64,000 bases of DNA from Micromonospora endolithica (GCF_003626595.1 NZ_RBAK01000011.1:140982-204981), one strand, 5' to 3'. Shown: positions 34,170-43,099, numbered from the stretch's first letter. Notes: generated by a model not told the origin, from the letters alone. Numbers and translations are program-made.

Positions 34170-34685
34170 CGCGCAGCTCCGATCCTGCGCACACGGCCAC
34201 GAGGCGGTCCCCCGCACGGGACTCCGCGGAGCGGCGGCTCTCGCGGACGAGACCCGGTCCGCGACCGGAAGGCCATGTGGACTGTCAGCGGTACCCGATG
34301 ACCCGCGCGCCGGGCGGTGCGACCGCACCACCGCGGCGACTCACCGGGTCGGACTCAACCAGCGTGGGTCCCGACGTCCGGCGGCCGGCCGCCGGGCTCG
34401 GCCCGCAGCGCCGGAACGCCCCCCACCGCGGCGGTTGCCCCACCGGGTACCTCGGGGCGTTGCCTGCCCGTCGAACGACGCACTGGGAAGCGCCCTCCCT
34501 GGCCGGATCGTTGACACATGGTAAGGATCCGATCACCCATTCCCTGGGTGGCGGTGTCCCGTGACGGATTGCCGACGCGGCGGCTGACGCCGGGCATGTC
34601 ATGCGGTATACGGCCGGCCCGGACGCGCGGCGGTCCCGCGCCGAGGTACCGAGGTGGACGTGCGGACGCCGCAGCCACCGACGAC
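34170..34685. other. Gene-free stretch between regulator and tatC terminator
   Basis: About 515 bases without a convincing gene; open frames here are Pro/Arg-rich on both strands. It should hold the promoter of the second RamR-like gene. A TTGACA occurs at 34511-34516 on the plus strand but has no good -10 partner or gene downstream. Confidence 0.5.
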
Positions 34686-34718
34686 GGAAGGCCGCCCCCG
34701 GACCGGGGACGGCCTTCC
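34686..34718 (-). terminator. Hairpin terminator after tatC
   Basis: GGAAGGCCG (34686-34694) pairs with CGGCCTTCC (34710-34718), with inner CCCC/GGGG pairing, 17 bases beyond the tatC stop on the minus strand. Confidence 0.8.
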
Positions 34719-34735
34719 GGGTGACTCGCGCCGGA

Positions 34736-35689
34736 TCAGGTCATGTCGTCGTAGCGGCGGTCGATCGGTGCCGGCGCGGTCACCGGCGCCGGTGCCGGGA
34801 TCGGCGCGGTCGCGTCGACCCGCGCGCCCGCCTCGACCGGCGGGGCGTCGAACTCCAGCGGTGACACCTCGTCGTCGTCGAGGCCCGCGTAGACCTCCTT
34901 GCCCCGGCCCTTGCGGCGGTCGTTGAGGAACGCCACCCCGACCGCGGCGAAGTAGAGCGCGCAGAGGCAGATCGCCAGCGCCGTCATGCCGAACGGGTCC
35001 GGCGTCGGGGTCACCACTGCGGAGAACGCGAAGAACACGAACACCGCCACCCGCCACCAGCTGAGCAGCTTCTTCGCGCTGGCGATGCCGACGAAGTTGA
35101 GCATCAGCACGATCAGCGGGAACTCGAACGCCACCCCGAACAGCAGGATCAGGTTGGTGACGAACGAGATGTAACGGGTGACCTCCAGGTTGGTGGCGAT
35201 GTCGTCACCAGAGACGTCGAGCAGGAACTCCAGGCCCTTGGTGGTCACGAAGAACGCCAGGAACGCACCGGCGGCGAACAACGGCGCCGCCAACGCCGTG
35301 AAGACGTAGGCGTAACGCCGTTCGTGCCGGTGTAGACCCGGCGCGATGAACGCCCAGAGCTGGTAGAGCCACACCGGCGCCGCGATGATCAACCCGACCC
35401 ACAGACCGATCTTCAGGTTGAGCAGGAAGACGTCCGCCACGCCGAGCTGAACGAACTTGCACTTGCCGCTCAGCGGGTCGATCGACGCCGGCAGGTCGCA
35501 GTAGGGCTGGGAGAGCAGCAGCCGGACCGGCTTGGCCAACCAGATGCCGAAGCCGAAGCCGACCAGGATCGCCAGGGACGCCTTGAACAGCCGGTTGCGC
35601 AACTCCCGGACGTGCTCGATCAGCGTCATCGAGCCGTCGGCGGCCCGCTCGAAGGTGGTCGGACCGCGCTTACGCAGGGCGAAGGCCAC
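34736..35689 (-). CDS. tatC: Twin-arginine translocase subunit TatC
   Basis: A 317-residue protein with six membrane helices and TatC hallmarks: MTLIEHVRELRNRLFKA near the N-terminus, FVQLGVADVFLLNLKIGLWVG, and PTPDPFGMTALAICLCALYF. TatC recognises twin-Arg signal peptides and, with TatA, exports folded proteins. The cytoplasmic C-terminal tail (~60 residues) is Asp/Pro/Ala-rich and longer than in E. coli, as usual in actinobacteria. GTG start. It follows tatA by 18 bases and is the last gene of the pafB-pafC-small-tatA-tatC run. Confidence 0.95.
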   Translation of the reverse strand: MAFALRKRGPTTFERAADGSMTLIEHVRELRNRLFKASLAILVGFGFGIWLAKPVRLLLSQPYCDLPASIDPLSGKCKFVQLGVADVFLLNLKIGLWVGLIIAAPVWLYQLWAFIAPGLHRHERRYAYVFTALAAPLFAAGAFLAFFVTTKGLEFLLDVSGDDIATNLEVTRYISFVTNLILLFGVAFEFPLIVLMLNFVGIASAKKLLSWWRVAVFVFFAFSAVVTPTPDPFGMTALAICLCALYFAAVGVAFLNDRRKGRGKEVYAGLDDDEVSPLEFDAPPVEAGARVDATAPIPAPAPVTAPAPIDRRYDDMT

Positions 35690-35707
35690 GATGCTCGGGC
35701 CTTCCGG

Positions 35708-36061
35708 TCAGTTGTCGCGGGCGCGCTGCACCGGGTCGACGACCGGGGGCGCGACCGGCTGCTGCGGCGGGGCCTGGTAGGGCGCCTGCTGGCCGTACGG
35801 GGCCTGCTGCGCATAGGGGGCCTGCGGCGCGTACGGGGCCTGCTGGCCGGCGTGCGGCGGCAGCGGCTGGTAGCCGGCCTGCGCGTCGGCCTTCTCGGCC
35901 AGGTCGCGGTTGTCGTCGTCGTGCAGGCTCTTCGTCTCGGCCTTGATGATCCGCAGCGAACGGCCCAGCGAGCGGGCCGCGTCGGGGAGCCGCTTCGCGC
36001 CGAAGAGCAGGATCAGCACGACCACGAGTACGGCGATGTGCCACGGCTTGAGGGCACCCAT
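35708..36061 (-). CDS. tatA: Twin-arginine translocase subunit TatA
   Basis: A 117-residue protein with one N-terminal membrane helix (MGALKPWHIAVLVVVLILLF), the FGAKRLPDAARSLGRSLRI hinge and amphipathic helix, then a Gln/Pro/Tyr-rich tail with repeated APYxxQ units. It would form the Tat pore with the adjacent TatC. The repeated Gln-Pro-Tyr tail is typical of actinobacterial TatA and appears disordered. ATG start; 18 bases separate it from tatC. Confidence 0.95.
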   Translation of the reverse strand: MGALKPWHIAVLVVVLILLFGAKRLPDAARSLGRSLRIIKAETKSLHDDDNRDLAEKADAQAGYQPLPPHAGQQAPYAPQAPYAQQAPYGQQAPYQAPPQQPVAPPVVDPVQRARDN

Positions 36062-36266
36062 GGGAAGCTCCAGTCGCTCTGTGTCGATGAGGGGTGGTAC
36101 CGCAGCCCATCGTACGTCCGTCGTGGGTCGTTGCCACCCGCCGGGCGGTGCGGGTTGGGCCCGGCCGGTGAAGTCTTGACCAACCGGCGATGTCCCGTCA
36201 ACAGCTCCGACGGTGCGTTCCTGCGCGAAAACAGGGCAGAGCGCGCACGATCGCGACGGCCGTCGA

Positions 36267-36524
36267 TCACTCCCCGCGCTTGGCCTGGATCAGGGCCACC
36301 CGCTGCCCGGCGGTGTCGAGCTGCCGCTGCACCGCCTCGGCGCGCTCCTGGAGCGTCTCGGCGGCCTCCCGCAGTGTCTCCGCCTCGGCGGCACGGCCCT
36401 GCAACGCCAGCGCCGCCCGGCGCAGCCGGGGCAGCCGGGCCAGCAGCGGCCGGACGGCCAGCGCGAACACCACGAGCGGGACCAGCACCAGCGCGACCAC
36501 TATCCACGTCACCACGGCGGTCAC
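36267..36524 (-). CDS. Small membrane-anchored coiled-coil protein
   Basis: An 85-residue protein with one N-terminal membrane helix (TWIVVALVLVPLVVFALAV) followed by an alpha-helical, Glu/Arg/Ala-rich region (about 40-85) with coiled-coil character. No named family. The GTG at 36524 comes one base after the pafC stop (TAG-G-GTG), so translation is coupled. It probably belongs to the same transcript as pafB-pafC and tatA. Confidence 0.75.
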   Translation of the reverse strand: MTAVVTWIVVALVLVPLVVFALAVRPLLARLPRLRRAALALQGRAAEAETLREAAETLQERAEAVQRQLDTAGQRVALIQAKRGE

Positions 36525-36525
36525 C

Positions 36526-37551
36526 CTACTGCCTGCCGGCGGGCACCGCCGGGTCGGGCAGCGGAGGAACCCGCACCGCCGGGGTCGCGTACGCGTCCAG
36601 GGCCGCCGCCGCCGCGCCACGCACCTGCTCGGCCAGCTCGGCCGGCGCGACGACGGTGACCTCCGGGCCCAGACCGAGGACGAACCGGCGGGCCCACCCC
36701 AGGTCGGTGACCCGCAGCGACACCAGCCAGCGGTCGCCGTCGGCCTCGATCCGCTCGCACGGGTAGTACTCCGTGATCCACCGCTCGCCCCGCCCGATCC
36801 GTACGGTGATCAGCGGCAGGTCCGGCGAGGGCCGGAACACCCCGGCGGTCAGGTCGTGCGGGCGGGCCTGTGGAGGCACCACGGCCGGCTCGTCCAGCGG
36901 GGTCACCGCGTCGATCCGGTCGGCCCGGAACAGCCGCATCCCCTCGGCCCGGCGGCACCACGCCTCCACGTACGCCCGCCCGCCGACCATCAGCATCCGC
37001 AGCGGGTCGACCACCCGCTCGGTGGACTCGTCCCGCGCCGCCGTGTAGTAGGTGATCCGCAGCGCCCGGCCGCTCTCCACCGCGGCGCGCAGCTCCGCCA
37101 CCCGGCGGGTGTCCGCCGGAAGCCGCACCTCCACCGGCGCGCCCACCAGGTCACCGGCCGCGTTCTCGATCTTCGCCAGGGCCCGCTCGACGGCCTCCCG
37201 GTTGGCCACCCCGGGCGTCTCGGCGAGCATCCGCAACGCCACCACCAGCGCCAGCGCCTCGTCCGGGGTCAGCCGCAGCGGCCGGTCGATGCCCGCGTCG
37301 TAGGTGATCGTCACCCGGTCGCCGTCGAACGCCATGTCGATCAGGTCACCCGGGCCGTACCCGGGCAGCCCGCACACCCACAGCAACTCCAGGTCCTCGC
37401 GCAGTTGCCGCTCGGTGACGCCCAGGTCGGTTGCCGCCTCGGCGATCTCGATACCGGGGCGGGCCAGCAGGTACGGCACCAGGTTCAGCAGGCGGGCCAG
37501 CCGGTCGGCCGACGCGCGGGAACCACCGCCCCGGGCGGCCGGCCGGGTCAT
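36526..37551 (-). CDS. pafC: WYL-domain regulator PafC
   Basis: A 341-residue protein with an N-terminal winged helix-turn-helix (RLARLLNLVPYLLARPGIEIAEAATDLGVTERQLREDLELL), a central WYL domain (ALRITYYTAARDESTERVVDPLRMLMVGGRAYVEAWC) and a C-terminal WCX part. PafB and PafC form a heteromeric transcription activator of the LexA-independent DNA-damage response, in a locus with the Pup ligase. Its ATG overlaps the pafB stop by 4 bases (ATGA). Labelled PafC since it is second in the pair, as in mycobacteria. Confidence 0.92.
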   Translation of the reverse strand: MTRPAARGGGSRASADRLARLLNLVPYLLARPGIEIAEAATDLGVTERQLREDLELLWVCGLPGYGPGDLIDMAFDGDRVTITYDAGIDRPLRLTPDEALALVVALRMLAETPGVANREAVERALAKIENAAGDLVGAPVEVRLPADTRRVAELRAAVESGRALRITYYTAARDESTERVVDPLRMLMVGGRAYVEAWCRRAEGMRLFRADRIDAVTPLDEPAVVPPQARPHDLTAGVFRPSPDLPLITVRIGRGERWITEYYPCERIEADGDRWLVSLRVTDLGWARRFVLGLGPEVTVVAPAELAEQVRGAAAAALDAYATPAVRVPPLPDPAVPAGRQ

Positions 37552-38546
37552 CGGGCACCCCCGGCGACCGCGAGGTCGTCGTGCCGGGCGGCGATCTCCT
37601 TCAACCGCTGGATGACCGCCTCGCGGACCTCCGGCGGGTCGAGCACCCGCACGTCCGGCCCGTACCCCACCAGGTGCCCGGCCAGCGAGTCCGGATCGGC
37701 GAACGGCAGGACCAGCCGGTCACCGTCCGGACCGGTGGTCACCTCGACCGCCCAGCGGCGCAGGCCGGCGGCCCGCCCGGCGGCGGCCAGCACGGTCGCC
37801 CGGCCGGTCCGCTCCACCGGCCCCGACCAGCGCGCCACGTGGCTGATCAGGTCGACCCCGGCCGGCGGCTGGTAGGCACCCGGCGTGCCCGACGCCCGCA
37901 CCGCGCCGACCACCCGTGACAACCGGAAGCAGCGGGTGGCGTCCCGGTCCAGGTCGTGGCCGACCACGTACCACCGGCCGCGCCAGCAGACCACGCCCCA
38001 CGGCTGCACCCGGCGGCGGGTCGGCGAGTCCCGGTCCGGCACCCGGTAGTCGAAGCTCACCTCCCGCCGGTCCCGCGCGGCGGCGGTCAGCGGGGCGAAC
38101 GCCGGGTCGACCGTGACCATCGGTTCCAGGCCGAGGGTGGCCTGCGGGTCCACGTCGACACCGGCGGCACGCAGCTTGGCCAGCCCCGACGAGGCGGCCG
38201 CCGCCAGCCCGGCGTGCTGCCACAGCCGGGCCGCGATGCCCACCGCCGCGGCCTCGTCCGGTTCCAGCGGGATGTCCGGCAGCGCGTACTCCCGGTGGGC
38301 GATCCGGTAGCCGGGCTCGGCGTCGAAGGCGCTGGCGGTGCCGGTCTCCAACGGGACGCCCAACTCCCGCAGTTCCGCCTTGTCCCGCTCGAACTTGCGC
38401 TGGAAAGCCTCGTGGTCGCGGGCGTCGTCCGGGTCGTGCTCGTAGCCGGGAACGGTCGCGGCGATCTGCGCGGCGGTCAGGAACCGTCGCGTGGACAGGA
38501 GGCAGATCACCAGGTTGACCAGGCGTTCGGTGCGGGTCCGCGACAC
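37548..38546 (-). CDS. pafB: WYL-domain regulator PafB
   Basis: A 332-residue partner of PafC: N-terminal HTH (SRTRTERLVNLVICLLSTRRFLTAAQIAATV), central WYL domain (REVSFDYRVPDRDSPTRRRVQPWGVVCWRGRWYVVGHDLDRDATR), and C-terminal dimerisation region. It acts with PafC to activate DNA-repair genes after mitomycin-type damage. The GTG start at 38546 is 7 bases after a TAGCGT box, so leaderless. Its frame continues upstream but only as weak sequence. First gene of the five-gene run to tatC. Confidence 0.92.
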   Translation of the reverse strand: MSRTRTERLVNLVICLLSTRRFLTAAQIAATVPGYEHDPDDARDHEAFQRKFERDKAELRELGVPLETGTASAFDAEPGYRIAHREYALPDIPLEPDEAAAVGIAARLWQHAGLAAAASSGLAKLRAAGVDVDPQATLGLEPMVTVDPAFAPLTAAARDRREVSFDYRVPDRDSPTRRRVQPWGVVCWRGRWYVVGHDLDRDATRCFRLSRVVGAVRASGTPGAYQPPAGVDLISHVARWSGPVERTGRATVLAAAGRAAGLRRWAVEVTTGPDGDRLVLPFADPDSLAGHLVGYGPDVRVLDPPEVREAVIQRLKEIAARHDDLAVAGGAR

Positions 38547-38553
38547 GCGGTAG

Positions 38554-38559
38554 ACGCTA
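38554..38559 (-). promoter_or_regulatory. TAGCGT -10 box, leaderless pafB
   Basis: TAGCGT is followed by 7 bases and the GTG at 38546. Confidence 0.55.
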
Positions 38560-38710
38560 GCAGTCGGCGCGCCGGAACCTGGTACCCACGCGGGCACGGC
38601 GTGGGCCATCTCGCCGCCGTCCGGTCCCAGGGTTTCGGGTTTTGCGGTACGAGATCTGCATCTTCAGGCGCTGCGAGCCGCGGAACCTGCGCCGCACCTT
38701 CAGGCACAAG

Positions 38711-38745
38711 TTGACGGTATATACCGGCAGACGTAATCTGCCCGC
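38711..38745 (+). promoter_or_regulatory. PadR gene promoter with two palindromic operators
   Basis: TTGACG (38711-38716) and TAATCT (38734-38739) are 17 bases apart, a near-consensus promoter. Within it lie a perfect 12-base palindrome CGGTATATACCG (38715-38726) and the inverted repeat GGCAGA-CGTAA-TCTGCC (38726-38742), which covers the -10 box. Transcription would start at the ATG at 38746 (leaderless). The palindromes are natural sites for the PadR protein itself. Confidence 0.75.
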
Positions 38746-39108
38746 ATGACATCGATGCAAGAGCCGACGTTCTTGATCCTCACCGCGCTGGCGACGGGGC
38801 CCAAGCACGGCTACGGGGTTACTCAGGAGGTCGCCGAACTCTCCGAGGGAACGGTGAAGCTGCGGGCCGGCACCCTCTACGGAGCCCTCGACCGCCTGGT
38901 GGAGCAGGAACTCGTCATGGTCGACCGGCAGGAGATCGTCGACGGGCGACTTCGTCGCTACTACCGGCTCACCGACGCGGGCGCCGGCAAGCTCGCCGAG
39001 CAGGCCCGCCGCCTGCGCAAGCACGCGGAGGCGGCGGAAAGCCGACTGCGGGCGCGACCGAACGTGGCATTCGGATTCACGGCCACCCCGTTCGGGGCTC
39101 GCCCATGA
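38746..39108 (+). CDS. PadR-family transcriptional regulator
   Basis: A 120-residue PadR-type winged-helix protein: EPTFLILTALATGPKHGYGVTQEV (HTH start), RAGTLYGALDRLVEQELV (recognition helix and wing), then a short dimerisation helix. PadR proteins repress their own operon until a ligand binds. The next gene encodes a membrane protein with a matching N-terminal domain, the common PadR-plus-HAAS arrangement. Two palindromes in the promoter fit autorepression. Its TGA overlaps the next ATG by 4 bases. Confidence 0.9.
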   Translation: MTSMQEPTFLILTALATGPKHGYGVTQEVAELSEGTVKLRAGTLYGALDRLVEQELVMVDRQEIVDGRLRRYYRLTDAGAGKLAEQARRLRKHAEAAESRLRARPNVAFGFTATPFGARP

Positions 39109-40166
39109 CCGCCTCGGGGGAGGTCATGCGGGAGCTGTCGGCGCATGCCAGGCTGGAACGCTGGTACCGGCGGCTGCTGTGGGCATATCCGATCGGGTAC
39201 CGCCGCGCCCACGGCGAGGAGATCCTCACCATGCTGATGGACTCCGCCGAGCCGGACCGTCGAGTGCCCGCCCGCGCCGACGTGGTGGATCTGGTGCGCG
39301 GGGCGGTGCGGCAGTGGTTCCGGTTGCCGATCGGCCGTACGGCGGTGGTGGCGGCCGTGCTGTCGGCCGTGATCCTCGGAGCAGTAGGAGCAGGCGTGGG
39401 CTCGTGGCTGGCCTGGCAGGCGGCCGCGCTGCCGTCCGACGCATCGGCCATCCACACTGCCGAAACCGTTCGGGGTGTCCCCTTGCGGGCACCCGAACTC
39501 AGTCATCATGACTGGTTGGGAAATCCCCGACGCAATGGTGTCACCATCGCCGACGAGCAGTCATCAGACTGGACGCTCGAAGCAGCGAAGGCCCGCCTGC
39601 GGGCCGAGGGCTGGACCCCTGGCGGCAGCGAGATGTACTCCGGCGCCCCGGTCGTTCGAGAAGGCAGGCAGCTGGAGGCGGCCTCTGAAGAGTTCTACGC
39701 GACCAAGGATGGCGCCGTCGTCACCGTATCCGCCGTCACCATTCTGACGCCCGGTGCGGTGGGAACGAGTCTGGCGACTCATCTTGGGGTCACCGGGCCG
39801 CGCGGGGAACCGGTGGCGATCATGCTGGGCGGACTCGTCGGCGCCGTCATCGGCTGGCTCCTCACCGGCTGGGCAGGGTATCGCCTGCGACGCCGCACAT
39901 TGCCTCGCCGGCTGACCGTGGTCGCTCTCGGCCTCACCGCGCTGTGGCTCGCCGCCGGACCCACCATCGGCCTGTACGACACGCTGGCCGACCCCGCCTT
40001 CCCCGGATCTGAACCCCCACCGGCCGACCCGGCCTACTTCTGGCTGTTTCTCGATCACCGCGCCCAACAATTGCACGGAGCACTGGCCATGGGACTTGCG
40101 ATCCTGGTCGTAGCCGCCATGAGCCGCCGCCAGCCCGAAGCACGGCCCACCGCAACGGTGACCTGA
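39105..40166 (+). CDS. Membrane protein co-transcribed with PadR
   Basis: A 353-residue protein. The N-terminal ~70 residues (LERWYRRLLWAYPIGYRRAHGEEILTMLMD ... DVVDLVRGAVRQW) resemble the helical adaptor domain (HAAS-type) found next to PadR regulators. It then has one membrane helix (~80-100), an extracytoplasmic region (105-210, with TIADEQSSDWTLEAAKARL), and three more helices (~220-340). Function unknown; possibly the signal receiver that frees or binds PadR. ATG overlaps the PadR stop (ATGA). Base composition is a little lower in GC than its neighbours. Confidence 0.75.
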   Translation: MTASGEVMRELSAHARLERWYRRLLWAYPIGYRRAHGEEILTMLMDSAEPDRRVPARADVVDLVRGAVRQWFRLPIGRTAVVAAVLSAVILGAVGAGVGSWLAWQAAALPSDASAIHTAETVRGVPLRAPELSHHDWLGNPRRNGVTIADEQSSDWTLEAAKARLRAEGWTPGGSEMYSGAPVVREGRQLEAASEEFYATKDGAVVTVSAVTILTPGAVGTSLATHLGVTGPRGEPVAIMLGGLVGAVIGWLLTGWAGYRLRRRTLPRRLTVVALGLTALWLAAGPTIGLYDTLADPAFPGSEPPPADPAYFWLFLDHRAQQLHGALAMGLAILVVAAMSRRQPEARPTATVT

Positions 40167-40247
40167 CAGGCATCCCGGCTCAGTCGGCCGAACCCGCTGG
40201 CTGAGCCGGGACCCGCCCCGCCGGACGGCACCACCGCCGGCACCCGC

Positions 40248-40253
40248 TAGCGT
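40248..40253 (+). promoter_or_regulatory. TAGCGT -10 box, leaderless DUF3866-like gene
   Basis: TAGCGT is followed by 7 bases and the ATG at 40261. Confidence 0.55.
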
Positions 40254-40260
40254 GCCCGGC

Positions 40261-41352
40261 ATGGTGCGATGGCGGACGGGCACGGTCAGGGCGTTGCGAC
40301 GGGAGTGGACCGGCGCGCTGGAACTCGCCGTCGACCTGCCCGACGGCACCGACATGCGGGCCCTGGCCTACCCGGAACTGGTCGGCCGCCCCGAACCCGG
40401 CGACCGGGTGCTGCTCAACGCCGGCGCGCTGCTGATGGGCCTCGGCACCGGCGGGTACGCACTGGTCGTCGCCGTACCGGACCGGCTCCCGCCGGACCCG
40501 CCGCAGGCCGCCGGGGACCGCGCCGCCGGTCACCTCGTCAAGGCCCGCTACACCCCGCTGCAACCGATCCTGCTCGGCGTCGACGAGGAGGCGTCACCGC
40601 ACCACGACCTGCTCGCCGCCGCCGACGACCTGGCCGGCCTGCCGGTGGTCACCGCCGACCTGCACTCCGCGTTGCCGGCCATCCTCGCCGGCATCCACGC
40701 CGACGCCCCCGGCGCCCGCGTGGCGTACCTGCTCACCGACGGCGGCGCCCTGCCCGCCTGGTTCTCCCGCACCCTCGCCGGGCTGCACGGTCACCTGGCC
40801 GGAACGGTCACCGTCGGCCAGGCGTTCGGCGGGGACCTGGAGGCCGCCACCCTGCACACCGGGCTGCTCGCCGCCCGGCACGTACTGCGCGCCGACGTCG
40901 CGATCGTCGCCCAGGGCCCCGGCAACCTCGGCACCGGCACCCGCTGGGGCTTCTCCGGCGTCGCCGTCGGCGAGGCCGTCAACGCCGTCGCCACGCTGGG
41001 CGGACGCCCGGTCGGCTCGCTGCGGATCTCCGACGCCGACCCCCGGCCCCGGCACGTCGGCGTGTCCCACCACAGCCTCACCGCGTACGGCCGGGTCGCC
41101 CTGGCCCGCGCGGAGCTGGTGGTGCCCGACGGCCTGGACCCGGGCCTGGCCGGGGCGGTCGACGCGGCGCTGGCCCCGCTGGCCGCGCGGCACACGATCG
41201 TCCGGGTGCCCACCGACGGCCTCGACGCGGCGCTGCGAGCCAGCCCGGTCGGCCTGTCCACGATGGGTCGCGGCCTCGACGCCGACCGCTCCTACTTCCT
41301 CGCCGCCGCCGCGTCCGGCCGACACGCCGCCCACCTGCTACCCCCCAGCTGA
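40261..41352 (+). CDS. DUF3866-family protein
   Basis: A 363-residue soluble protein that I match from memory to DUF3866, conserved in actinobacteria near the pupylation genes. Visible features are GDRVLLNAGALLMGLGTGGYALVVAVP near the start, VKARYTPLQPILLGVDEEASPHHD, and a Gly-rich segment (VAQGPGNLGTGTRWGFSGVAVGEA) followed by SHHSLTAYGRVALA. Biochemical role unknown. ATG at 40261 is set by a leaderless TAGCGT box. The stop is close to the convergent small gene; an imperfect CTGACCC/GGGTCAG hairpin (41349-41389) spans the junction. Confidence 0.75.
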   Translation: MVRWRTGTVRALRREWTGALELAVDLPDGTDMRALAYPELVGRPEPGDRVLLNAGALLMGLGTGGYALVVAVPDRLPPDPPQAAGDRAAGHLVKARYTPLQPILLGVDEEASPHHDLLAAADDLAGLPVVTADLHSALPAILAGIHADAPGARVAYLLTDGGALPAWFSRTLAGLHGHLAGTVTVGQAFGGDLEAATLHTGLLAARHVLRADVAIVAQGPGNLGTGTRWGFSGVAVGEAVNAVATLGGRPVGSLRISDADPRPRHVGVSHHSLTAYGRVALARAELVVPDGLDPGLAGAVDAALAPLAARHTIVRVPTDGLDAALRASPVGLSTMGRGLDADRSYFLAAAASGRHAAHLLPPS

Positions 41353-41385
41353 CCCCTGCCGGGCCCGGAGTCCCGCGGGTTCGGG

Positions 41386-41571
41386 TCAGGCGAAGATGAT
41401 CAGGGCCAGCCAGGCGCCGACGATGAGCGCCAGCGCGAGGGCCAGCACCCAGGTGGGAACGGTGTATTCGCCACGCCGGTTCCGCTCGATCTCGTCGCGG
41501 ATCTTCTGGCGGCGGCGCTCGGCCCAGTTCTGCTTCTCGGAGCCGGGGCCGGTGGGTTCGGTAGGCATCAT
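41386..41571 (-). CDS. Small C-terminally anchored membrane protein
   Basis: A 61-residue protein: a hydrophilic, strongly charged first half (EKQNWAERRRQKIRDEIERN), then one membrane helix (VLALALALIVGAWLALIIF) at the very C-terminus, with no tail. It looks like a tail-anchored protein of unknown function. ATG pair at 41571/41568. It lies 69 bases beyond the pafA stop on the same strand, so it may be on the pafA transcript. Confidence 0.7.
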   Translation of the reverse strand: MMPTEPTGPGSEKQNWAERRRQKIRDEIERNRRGEYTVPTWVLALALALIVGAWLALIIFA

Positions 41572-41640
41572 GGCGCCGCCAGCCTACCGAACCGCCCGGT
41601 GGTCGGGCCCCCGCACCTCCGCCTCGGCCGCCGGGACCCG

Positions 41641-42999
41641 TCACATGCTGGCGATCAGCCGCTCCACCCGCTCGTCGTAGGCCCGGAACGGGTCCTTGCA
41701 CAGCACCGTGCGCTGCGCCTGGTCGTTCAGCTTCAGGTGCACCCAGTCGACGGTGAAGTCCCGTCGCTTCTCCTGCGCGTGCCGGATGAACTCACCCCGC
41801 AGCCGCGCCCGGGTGGTCTGCGGCGGCGTCTCCTTCGCCTCGAAGATCTCCGGGTCGGTGGCCACCCGATCCACCTCGCCGCGCCGCTCCAGCAGCCCGT
41901 AGAGGCCCCGGCCGCGCCGCAGGTCGTGGTAGGCCAGGTCCATCTGCGCCACCCGCGGATGCGACAGCGGCAGGTCGTGCTTGCGCTGGTAACGCTCGAT
42001 CAGGCGCAGCTTCGTCACCCAGTCGATCTCCCGGGACACCGGCTCCAGGTCACCGCTCTCCACCGCCGACAGCACCCGACCCCACAGCTCCACCACCCGC
42101 TTCGCGGTCTGGTCCCCGCCGCGCCGCTCCACGAACTCCGTGGCCTTGGTGAGGTATTCCTGCTGGATCTCCAGCGCGCTGACCTCCTTGCCGGAGGCCA
42201 GCCGCACCTTGCGCCGGCCGGTGATGTCGTGCGACACCTCGCGGATCGCCCGGATCGGGTTCTCCAGCGTCAGGTCCCGCATCACCACCCCGGCCTCGAT
42301 CATCCGCAGCACGATGTCGGCCGTGCCCACCTTGAGCAGCGTGGTGACCTCGTTCATGTTCGAGTCGCCGACGATCACGTGCAGCCGCCGGTAACGCTCG
42401 GCGTCGGCGTGCGGCTCGTCCCGGGTGTTGATGATCGGACGGCTGCGGGTGGTCGCCGACGACACGCCCTCCCAGATGTGCTCCGCCCGCTGGGACAGGC
42501 AGTAGACCGCCCCCCGGGGCGTCTGCAGCACCTTGCCCGCGCCGCAGATCAGCTGCCGGGTGACCAGGAAGGGGATCAGCACGTCGGCCAGCCGGCCGAA
42601 CTCCCCGTGCCGGGACACCAGGTAGTTCTCGTGGCAGCCGTACGAGTTGCCGGCCGAGTCGGTGTTGTTCTTGAACAGGTAGATCTCGCCCGCGATGCCC
42701 TCGTCGTGCAGCCGCTTCTCCGCGTCGACCAGCAGCCCCTCCAGGATCCGCTCGCCGGCCCGGTCGTGCGCGACCAGGTCCACCACCGAGTCGCACTCCG
42801 GCGTGGCGTACTCCGGGTGGGAACCGACGTCCAGGTAGAGCCGGGCGCCGTTGCGCAGGAAGACGTTGCTCGACCGGCCCCACGACACGACGCGGCGGAA
42901 CAGGTACCGGGCAACCTCGTCGGGGGACAACCGCCGCTGCCCCTTGTAGGTGCAGGTGACGCCGTACTCGGTCTCGAGGCCGAAGATTCGCCGCTCCAT
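41641..42999 (-). CDS. pafA: Pup-protein ligase PafA
   Basis: PafA attaches Pup via its C-terminal Glu to substrate lysines, using ATP. The 452-residue protein has the glutamine-synthetase-like fold with metal/ATP motifs GLETEYGV at the N-terminus, LYLDVGSHPEYATPE, FKNNTDSAGNSYGCHENY and NTRDEPHADAERYRRLHVIVGDSNM. It shares these with Dop (46809-48326) but has no Dop-loop insertion after the first strand, which identifies it as the ligase. Leaderless start likely: TAATGT lies 6 bases before the ATG. It is separated from pup-prc by the sugar dehydratase gene. Confidence 0.95.
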   Translation of the reverse strand: MERRIFGLETEYGVTCTYKGQRRLSPDEVARYLFRRVVSWGRSSNVFLRNGARLYLDVGSHPEYATPECDSVVDLVAHDRAGERILEGLLVDAEKRLHDEGIAGEIYLFKNNTDSAGNSYGCHENYLVSRHGEFGRLADVLIPFLVTRQLICGAGKVLQTPRGAVYCLSQRAEHIWEGVSSATTRSRPIINTRDEPHADAERYRRLHVIVGDSNMNEVTTLLKVGTADIVLRMIEAGVVMRDLTLENPIRAIREVSHDITGRRKVRLASGKEVSALEIQQEYLTKATEFVERRGGDQTAKRVVELWGRVLSAVESGDLEPVSREIDWVTKLRLIERYQRKHDLPLSHPRVAQMDLAYHDLRRGRGLYGLLERRGEVDRVATDPEIFEAKETPPQTTRARLRGEFIRHAQEKRRDFTVDWVHLKLNDQAQRTVLCKDPFRAYDERVERLIASM

Positions 43000-43099
43000 G
43001 GTGAGACATTAGCCGCCCGAGGCCCCGGATGGGCAGCGCTCACCCCGTCCGTTCCACACCCCGCCCCCACCGGCGGGCGGCGACGGTACGGTGCGAGCC
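43000..43099. promoter_or_regulatory. Divergent leaderless promoters pafA / dehydratase
   Basis: On the minus strand TAATGT (43011-43006) is 6 bases before the pafA ATG at 42999. On the plus strand TACGGT (43087-43092) is 7 bases before the GTG at 43100. Both imply leaderless mRNAs; the two promoters share about 75 bases of control sequence. Confidence 0.6.

Noticed and set aside
34511..34539. TTGACA promoter-like sequence on the plus strand
   Set aside because: No acceptable -10 box at 16-18 bases and no plus-strand gene follows.
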